Position numbers and translations under genes: made by a program | Notes under the pieces: model-generated | Database searches by the model: none | Told to the model about the DNA's origin: nothing | The model's input: only the letters and a program-made list of their open reading frames with translations | NCBI GenBank assembly: GCA_035640155.1 | Contig: DASQWR010000009.1 | Span: 1 to 12,868, forward strand | Length of the DNA: 12,868 nucleotides | Direction of reading: 5' to 3' | Source of the DNA: JALYQB01 sp035640155 | Lineage (GTDB): Bacteria; Actinomycetota; Actinomycetes; Mycobacteriales; Pseudonocardiaceae | Shown: positions 7,761-12,868 of the stretch, piece after piece | How the letters are laid out: every line of letters starts with the position of its first letter | Numbering within the stretch: position 1 is the first letter of the stretch

Positions 7761-7840
7761 ACCCCAACGTATCCCCATGCAGAGTTGCATCGTGACCTGG
7801 CGATGCTGGTCTGTGGTGAGCCTGACGCCACGTGTGATCG

Positions 7841-8212
7841 TTACTGCAACTGCCCCAGTGCAATCGAGTCCCCTGCCACGTGGACGCTCAGCTCGATGCG
7901 GTCGTCAACCCTTCTGCACGGGTGGCGGTTCCGTCGCCATAGACCGTTGCCGCACCATCAGCGACCTCGACGGTGGTGTGCTCGTCGACGTGGCACCGTC
8001 AAGATCGCTGATGCGGGGAGGGCGCTCGGGTGAGACGACGACCACTCGCGCCTCGGGGGCACTCGCCTCACGCAATCCGCTACCCCAGCGGTCGACCTCG
8101 GTGTCGTCCCCATCGTCCAGGAGGAACGCGACCACCAGACCGCCAGCAGCGCGGATGAAAGGGTGGTGAGCCTTGGCGAGGTCGCCCCCCCACCGATCAA
8201 AAAGATTCGCAT
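7841..8212 (-). pseudogene. Peptidase S51 / type 1 glutamine-amidotransferase-like protein, internally deleted
   Basis: The ATG at 8212-8210 has GGAGG 9 bases upstream and opens MRIFLIGGG, a family-like first strand. A run of seven G (8191-8185 on the coding strand) is one base short, breaking the frame; the next frame continues GDLAKAHHPFIRAAGGLVVA, DDGDDTEVDRW and VVVVSPERPPRISDLDGA. Near 7990 another frame takes over with VDEHTTVEVADGAATVYGDG and TATR, resembling the C-terminus of this family. A further shift near 7913 gives VDDRIELSVHVAGDSIALGQ and a TAA at 7843-7841. Family members are about 200-230 residues; roughly 120 codons remain, and the middle with the Ser nucleophile elbow is gone. 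At least two indels plus a large deletion make it a pseudogene. Family assignment is from memory and moderate. Confidence 0.55.
7956..8013. repeat. 20-bp imperfect inverted repeat at the S51 deletion junction
   Basis: The left arm catcagcgacctcgacggtg (7956-7975) and the reverse complement of 7994-8013 (catcagcgatcttgacggtg) agree at 18 of 20 bases, separated by 18 bases that contain the palindrome cgtcgacg (7983-7990). The junction between N- and C-terminal pieces of the S51 pseudogene lies in the loop. No transcription signal is associated with it. Confidence 0.7.
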
Positions 8213-8474
8213 GCCGTGGTGCCTCCGGGGCGACAGCCGTCCACGCGGCGTTGCTCTCGTCCTGCTCCACGCTACGCGCCCACGACAGTGCCCGGCTCGG
8301 CCAGCGTGCGTACGCCGTGACTAGTTCCGAGGGGCTACCCGGCTACGCCGGGATGCGCCTGATCGAGGACCTGGGCGTGGTGCAGCGCGGTAGGAGGCGG
8401 TCGACGGCAAGACCGGCGCTTGCCGGCGCGCCGACAATAAGGCGTGCTTTTCTGCCATCCTGCCATCAGTCAAG
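8213..8474. other. Gene-poor intergenic stretch
   Basis: This lies between the divergent starts of the S51 pseudogene and the DUF4143 gene. Open frames are present but lack a family pattern or ribosome binding site. A plus-strand phrase at about 8307-8400 (SSEGLPGYAGMRLIEDLGVV) reads like protein and might be a gene scrap, but I cannot assign it. Two small competing hairpins (8407-8423, gcaag/cttgc; 8413-8426, ccggc/gccgg) precede the DUF4143 promoter region. Confidence 0.3.
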
Positions 8475-8488
8475 TATGGTTAGGGCCC
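8475..8488 (+). promoter_or_regulatory. -10 box placed for a leaderless DUF4143 transcript
   Basis: TATGGT (8475-8480) fits TAnnnT and ends 8 bases before the GTG at 8489, which has no Shine-Dalgarno sequence. No clear -35 box is seen. The placement independently supports GTG 8489 as the ancestral start. Confidence 0.4.
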
Positions 8489-9895
8489 GTGAAAGCTGGC
8501 GACATCCAGGTCCACCTAGCCTCGACGAACCGTTGGTGGCGCGGAGCGGGCTGGGAGCGGGACGATCCACGGTTGCGCGCCGCGGCAGCCGCCCCCTTCC
8601 GGTAACGGGCCGGCGCACTCCGTGATCTCAGTCCGGGTGGGCTGTACGTGTTGCGAGGCCCTCGGCGGGCCGGCAAGAGCACAGAAATCGCCCATGCCGT
8701 GGTGGATCTCCTGCAGGGCGGCGTACCGCCGCGCAACATCGTCCACGCCGCCGTCGACGGCTGGCGAGCTACCGACCTGCGGACGCTGGTCATGTCGGCA
8801 TCAACGACCTTCCTGGCCGGAACCACAGGCCGCCGCTACTGGTTCCTCGACGAGATCACCAGTGTGCTCGGCGACTGGCCTAACACGATCAAGAACCTGC
8901 GGGACAACGATGCCGCGTTCGCCGATGACACCGTGGTTCTCACGGGATCGTCCGCGGCCGGGCTGCACGCGGCTCGTCGTGCCTTGGCCGGCCGCCGCGG
9001 GTCCGCCACGCGGACGGAACGGGTACTGCTACCAATGCGGTTCACCGACGTGGTCGCGACTGCGGCGCGAGACCTACGAGCACCGGAGCCTGTCGACGCA
9101 CGTGAGCTGCGGTCGGCGCCGGTGCGGCGAACGGTCACCGAGCTGCTGCCGTACCTTCCCGACCTCGTCGGGCTCTGGGAAAGTTACCTGCGCTACGGCG
9201 GGTTCCCGCAGGCGGTCGCATCGTGGATGACGGCAGGCGACCTCGAACCGTCGTTCGTCGACACGCTCTGGGACATCGTGTACGGCAAGGCCATCACCGG
9301 TGCGCGGTTCTCCGCGACCCAGACGGGGGCCATGCTGGTTCGCCTGGCTCGCAACCTGTGCTCACCGCTGAACGTCGCGCAGCTCGCAGGTGAGGTCGAC
9401 GCGGCTCGCGCGACCGCCGCCGACCGGCTCGCGGATCTGACCGAGAGCTTCCTCATCTGGCCTTGTCACCGGGAGCAGGGACTGGCGCCGCGGCTTGCTG
9501 CCCAGACGAAGTGGTACTTCACCGACCCTGTCCTCGCGCGCCTGGCGGCACTGCGTGGGATCGGTAACGAGCCGGACCTGACTCAGCTCACCCAACAACA
9601 GCTCGGTATCGCACTGCTGCGAAACCTGGACGCCGCCGGTGCCGCGGACATCGCCGACTTCGGCGATGTGCTGCACCATCGGAGCCGCACCGGTGCCGAG
9701 ATCGACTTCGTGGGTCGCAGGCTCGACGGTGTGGCGTTGGAGAGCAAGTACGTCGACGCCAGGTGGGGGAGGGAAGCGCAGACTCTCGCCGCCTCGCCCT
9801 GGCAGGGCGTCATCGCCACTCGGTCTGTGACCGAGTGGCGAGATGACGTCTGGGCAGTCCCGGCCCCGATCCTCGCCGTCCTGCTGGGGGGCTGA
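8489..9895 (+). pseudogene. AAA (AAA_14) plus DUF4143 ATPase with an in-frame stop at codon 39
   Basis: The ancestral protein is about 468 residues: an N-terminal P-loop ATPase and a C-terminal DUF4143 domain with a PD-(D/E)xK-like core. From GTG 8489 the frame reads VKAGDIQVHLASTNRWWRGA through DDPRLRAAAAAPFR, typical of the family, then TAA (8603-8605), then RAGALRDLSPGGLYVLRGPR in the same frame. A single TAC-to-TAA change would explain it, since Tyr fits there. Walker A is GPRRAGKST (Lys63), Walker B WFLDE (Asp121, Glu122). The C-terminus has EIDFV (Asp406) and ESK (Glu418, Lys420). Re-initiation at GTG 8648 would start two residues before the Walker A loop and lose its strand, so I doubt a working ATPase. 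The rest of the frame is intact, which suggests a recent lesion, a sequencing error, or stop read-through. Function of the family is poorly known. Confidence 0.8.
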
Positions 9896-9908
9896 CCCTG
9901 ACAGCCTG

Positions 9909-9932
9909 GCGGGAGGCGTCCGCCTCACCCGC
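9909..9932. terminator. GC-rich hairpin between convergent genes
   Basis: Gcggg-aggcg (9909-9918) pairs with cgcct-ca-cccgc (9921-9932), giving two 5-bp stem segments with a 2-base bulge and a tight loop. It sits between the DUF4143 stop (9895) and the TPR gene stop (9957), where a bidirectional terminator would be expected. There is no T run, which is usual for high-GC Actinobacteria. Confidence 0.35.
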
Positions 9933-9956
9933 GACCTCGACCGGGTGGAGGGACGG

Positions 9957-10971
9957 TCACGTTTGCGCACAGCGCAGCACGTGACGGAGGTCTTCGGTGT
10001 CGGACCGGCCGGCGGTGCCGATGTGGTCGGCTACCTCGTCCGCTCGGTCGAGCAGGATCGGGACGGCGCATTCGGGCCGCAGCGAGAGCAGCGTCTGGGT
10101 GGCATGCCTGGCCGCTTCGCGGGGGTAGCCCTGCTGGCGGAGGCAGTCGGCCCGGTCGAGGGTGAGGAAGGTCCGATCAGTGGCCGCTGCCGCAGGGTAG
10201 GCGGCCAGCGCCTGATCCTGGATGGCTTGAGCCCGCTTGGCGTCACCGAGTTGGGTGTAGACCTCACTGGCGAACCGGCCGACGCGGTACCAGGGACAGC
10301 TGTATGCGGTGAAGGTCTCCTCACCCCGGTGCTCGGTGGCGCGCTCGGCCTCCCGCAAGGCCATCAGGGCCACCTCACGCCGGCCCAGCCGCGCGGCGGT
10401 CGACGCCGCGAGCGCGTTGCCGAGGGTGGACCCCAGCTGGCCCCGGCGGGAGACGGCCACGGCGTAGGCGGCATCGTGCATCACCTGACGGTGATCACCT
10501 CGATGGACGGCGACCAGGGTCGAGCGGGCGGCGACCCACCCGGCGGCCTCGCGATCACCGGCGCGACCGGCGTGGTCGAGAGCCTCGCCATACCAGAGCA
10601 TCGCCGTGTCGTAGTCCTGCCAGCTGCTCAGGTTCGCCGCGACGAACGCCGCGAGGTAGGCCATCGAGGAGTAGATGCGACGGTGGTGGATGCCGCCTCG
10701 CGGCGTGCTGGGCAGCCACGTAGTCCCGCACCAAGGCGGGGAGCTGGTCGACGGTGGGCACGGTCGGGAAGTCCAGCGCACGGGCGTGGACGCGGGCCTC
10801 GAACTCGGCGACCTTGCGTGCCCGGCTTGCCGGCGAGGTGTCCACGGGATCGAGCCGGGTGGCCGAGTCAATCACGCCTGGAGCGATGACCAGCCCGGCA
10901 GCCGACAGCGTGTCGCGGATGAACGCGCGGCGGCGCATGATTTCCGCCTCGTCTCCCGAGGGTCGGTTCAT
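9957..10971 (-). pseudogene. TPR protein with Tat-like N-terminus, one frameshift
   Basis: Two overlapping frames join into one protein of about 337 residues. The first begins at ATG 10971 and contains MRRRAFIRDTLSAAGLVIAP, a twin-arginine-like basic plus hydrophobic segment, then RARKVAEFEARVHARALDFP and LVRDYVAAQHAARR. Near 10693-10700 the frame shifts by one base to HHRRIYSSMAYLAAFVAANL and then helical pairs such as WYGEALDHAGRAGDREAAGW, LGRREVALMALREAERAT and LGDAKRAQAIQDQALAAY, which are TPR-like. Streptomyces and Pseudonocardia HTH regulators often carry this kind of C-terminal TPR half preceded by an RR-RxF segment; here no HTH is seen upstream. ATG 10938, with GAGGCGG upstream, is an alternative start. 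It is divergent from the TPR/SEC-C gene. Without the frameshift it might be a regulator fragment or sensor; the role is unknown. Confidence 0.65.
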
Positions 10972-10983
10972 TGAGCCAGGCTA
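10972..10983 (-). promoter_or_regulatory. -10 box placed for a leaderless TPR transcript
   Basis: On the minus strand TAGCCT (10983-10978) ends 6 bases before the ATG at 10971, which lacks a ribosome binding site. It fits TAnnnT. No -35 box is evident. Confidence 0.4.
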
Positions 10984-11190
10984 GCTCGATGATCTGTTCG
11001 AGGCGTTGGCGGAGTTGGCAGGTTCCCGAGTTGAGACAAAGGCGACCTCGATCAGGCAACCAGTGGCGTTGAATCGAGCGGCGCAAGCCGCCACCGAGCT
11101 TGACATGGAAGCGTCGTTCACGGCAGCGGTGCGGAGGCCGGTGAGCGACGCCGCGATCATGGTGCAGTGAAGTAGCGCGACGCGATCGTG

Positions 11191-11203
11191 CACAATCGAC
11201 GGC
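11191..11203 (+). promoter_or_regulatory. Possible -10 box before the TPR/SEC-C gene
   Basis: CACAAT (11191-11196) is one base from TACAAT and ends 7 bases before GTG 11204, which has no Shine-Dalgarno sequence. The spacing repeats that at 2806 and 8489, but the hexamer breaks the TA rule, so this is weak. Confidence 0.25.
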
Positions 11204-12364
11204 GTGGCCACGATCACTCCGAGGCAGTCCATCGACGAGATCGCCGCCCTCGAGCGGCGGCTGTCCGCGACCGAGGGCGACCCGGCGGCGCACGTCGACG
11301 CGCTGCGCGCGGTGCTTGAGCACCCCTGTGCGCAGCATGCCTTCCCGCTCCCCGAGTTGTGGGCGGAGTTGGCCCGTGCGCTCGGCCAGCTGGGCGACTA
11401 CGACGGCGCGATCGAAGCCATCGAAGCCGGCATCGAGCACGGTGCCTGGGCGCGGCCGCACCCCCGGGCGGACGTCGCCGAATGGCACCTGATGGCGGGG
11501 CGACGTGATCAGGCCGAGGTGACCTACGCGACGCTGCGCGAGCAGTCGCCGAGAGACGTGTGGCTGTACAACCACGCCGGGCTGGCGTACGCGAGCGTCG
11601 GGGACTATGACACGGCGGCCGGGTGGTTGACCGAAGGGCTGCGGATCGCCCTGACCGACGGCGACCCGGAAGGCTTGGGCTCCCAGCTCGCCGAGTTGCG
11701 GTCGGAGGCGCTTACCAAGCTGGGCGCCGATCCCGACGACGAGCTGACCCGTGCTGCGGCGACCGCTCCCAGGCGCCCGGCGCCTCACCCGGACATGCCG
11801 CCACGCCCGGCGGCTGCCGCAGGCTGTAGCCATTGCGGATATGAACCCCGATGAGGAGCCCCCTGCCGAGGCGCGGCAGCCCGGGACGCCCGGCATGCCC
11901 GATGCTGTTGCCGCGCGCCTCCCCGGGACGGGCGACCCGCGCCGCGAGGTACCACGGCTGGACTGCTGGCCGTGGCCTGGTTCCCGCGCGATGCATGGCC
12001 GCGCGCGACCGAGCTATGGCCCGACCTGCTCGATGACAGACCGGCTGACCCCGACGCCTACAGCCATGCCACCGAAGCCCCCGTCAAGGCGATCCGGGAC
12101 AGCTTCGCAATCCGCGTTCCGCTCGCGATCGCCCCGATACGACTCGACGCCTACCTGGCCTACTGCGAGGCGCACGGTTACGATCCCGTCACTGGCGACG
12201 CCCGAGCCTCCTTCGCCTCGCAGCTCGCGCGCAGCGGGGATGCGCTGCCCTGGCCGCCTGGGCGCAACGACCCGTGCTGGTGTGGCTCGGGGCGGAAGTA
12301 CAAGCGCTGCTGCGGTCCCGTGCCACCTGCTGACCTCGCGGACGGTGCAACCGCCCGCGATTGA
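11204..12364 (+). pseudogene. TPR plus SEC-C zinc-motif protein, interrupted by two opposite frameshifts
   Basis: GTG 11204 opens a helical region with TPR units at about residues 50-80 (LWAELARALGQLGDYDGAIE), 86-116 and 117-150 (YNHAGLAYASVGDYDTAAGW), then a CSHC knuckle (208-211). The frame stops at TGA 11852-11854. One base earlier, after GYEP, the next frame continues DEEPPAEARQPGTPGMPDAV to about 11960, where a second shift returns to the original frame with LAVAWFPRDAWPRATELWPD. The end is a SEC-C motif, CWCGSGRKYKRCCG, which binds zinc, with TGA at 12362-12364. Joined, the protein would be about 386 residues. The shifts are +1 and -1, so total length is kept. Read literally, a 216-residue TPR protein and a 130-residue SEC-C protein (from GTG 11972) would be produced. 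SEC-C modules occur in SecA and many uncharacterised proteins; the role here is unknown. Confidence 0.65.
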
Positions 12365-12467
12365 TTCGCGACGGCAGGAAAGGGCCCGCATGTGGAGCGG
12401 CAGGGTTCCCCTCCCCACCCTCGTCGCGTCGGCGAGTCAGCACCTGGCGATGCATGGCGCGGTGTGG

Positions 12468-12868
12468 TCAGGGCAGCGCGGGGAGGGCACGCTGGAAGGC
12501 GTCGTGGACCTCGTCGTTGAACAGCACGAAGCGTGCCTCGCGCACCGACGTCGCCGTCTGGTGCACCGTGCCGAGCGCGATCCGCGCGGCATCGTCCAGC
12601 GGCCACCCGTAGACGCCCGCCGACACTGCGGGAAACGCCACGGTCACCGCGCCGAGCTCGTCGGCCACCCGCAGCGACTCCCGGTAGCAGGACGCCAGCA
12701 GATCCGAGCGGTCCTCCGACTGGGCGTACACCGGACCGACGGTGTGGATCACCCATCGCGCTGGGAGATCGCCCGCCGTCGTCGCGACGGCGTGCCCGGT
12801 GGGCAACCCGTCCTGGTAACGCGACGCCCGCAGCTCCCGGCACTGCGCCAGGATCGCCGGGCCGCCGC
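12468..12868 (-). CDS. Macro domain protein (ADP-ribose binding / deacylase type), 5' end outside window
   Basis: The minus strand is open from the window edge to a TGA at 12470-12468, about 132 codons. It reads GGPAILAQCRELRASRYQDG, then LPTGHAVATTAGDLPARWVI and HTVGPVY, the central strands of a macro domain, and FPAVSAGVYGWPLDDAARIA, the phosphate-binding loop 2. MacroD-type members remove ADP-ribose or hydrolyse O-acetyl-ADP-ribose; the catalytic Asn and Asp-containing loop (GGGVDGAI in relatives) would be encoded just beyond the edge and cannot be checked. A TTG at 12806 is not the true start because conserved sequence continues upstream of it. It converges with the SEC-C gene, 103 bases between stops, with no obvious terminator between them. 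A role in NAD or ADP-ribose metabolism is inferred from the family. Confidence 0.85.
   Translation of the reverse strand, partial: GGPAILAQCRELRASRYQDGLPTGHAVATTAGDLPARWVIHTVGPVYAQSEDRSDLLASCYRESLRVADELGAVTVAFPAVSAGVYGWPLDDAARIALGTVHQTATSVREARFVLFNDEVHDAFQRALPALP

Noticed and set aside
8173..8625. Plus-strand open frame of 150 codons before the DUF4143 gene
   Set aside because: No ribosome binding site or family pattern; it overlaps the S51 pseudogene and the DUF4143 N-terminus, which is better supported in another frame.
9843..10889. Plus-strand open frame of 348 codons opposite the TPR gene
   Set aside because: The minus strand shows TPR-like helices in order; the plus translation is Gly/Arg/Val-rich without motifs.
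7..12771. A 14-base identity (gcgctgggagatcg) at 7-20 and 12758-12771, considered as a long-range repeat or attachment site
   Set aside because: One 14-mer match is expected by chance in a window this long and GC-rich; the flanks do not extend it, and it lies in unrelated coding contexts.
7400..12868. A new defence system made of VapB, the DUF4143 ATPase, the TPR proteins and the macro protein
   Set aside because: The genes are on different strands, separately promoted and mostly broken; nothing shows they form an operon or work together.

Overview
The window is very GC-rich, uses GTG and ATG starts, and carries families typical of high-GC Actinobacteria: 13E12/DUF222 proteins, a secreted TAP-like alpha/beta hydrolase, a VapB antitoxin with a C-terminal RDEFG signature, AAA plus DUF4143 ATPases, and leaderless-looking promoters. 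A Pseudonocardiales-type chromosome is a reasonable guess, but I cannot place the genus.

Layout. Bases 1-1400 are a decayed edge: the 3' part of a frameshifted IS4-family transposase (2-446, plus), abutting a multiply broken 13E12/DUF222 gene (448-1153, minus), then a short orphan gene tail (1292-1393, minus). Bases 1425-7393 are intact and orderly: a DUF418 membrane protein (minus) divergent from a secreted serine hydrolase of the tripeptidyl-aminopeptidase type (plus); a small two-helix membrane protein (minus) divergent from a stand-alone MOSC protein; and, 33 bases after MOSC, malQ (4-alpha-glucanotransferase).

Bases 7400-12400 are an accessory stretch in which almost every gene is damaged: a vapB antitoxin whose vapC partner is a roughly 35-codon remnant; a peptidase-S51/type 1 glutamine-amidotransferase-like gene lacking its catalytic middle; an AAA/DUF4143 ATPase with an in-frame stop at codon 39; a TPR protein with one frameshift; and a TPR plus SEC-C protein with two opposite frameshifts. 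The window ends inside a macro-domain gene (12468-12868, minus, 5' end outside).

How the genes relate. MOSC and malQ may be co-transcribed but have no obvious shared pathway. The hydrolase and DUF418 proteins are both envelope-associated and share a 133-base divergent intergenic region. I found no convincing intact, previously undescribed multi-gene system. The most interesting signals are the concentration of single-base lesions (three at C/G homopolymers), an inverted repeat at the S51 deletion junction, a perfect inverted repeat overlapping the DUF418 ribosome binding site, and recurring -10 boxes 6-8 bases from start codons. Homology calls are from memory of family motifs, not from a search.
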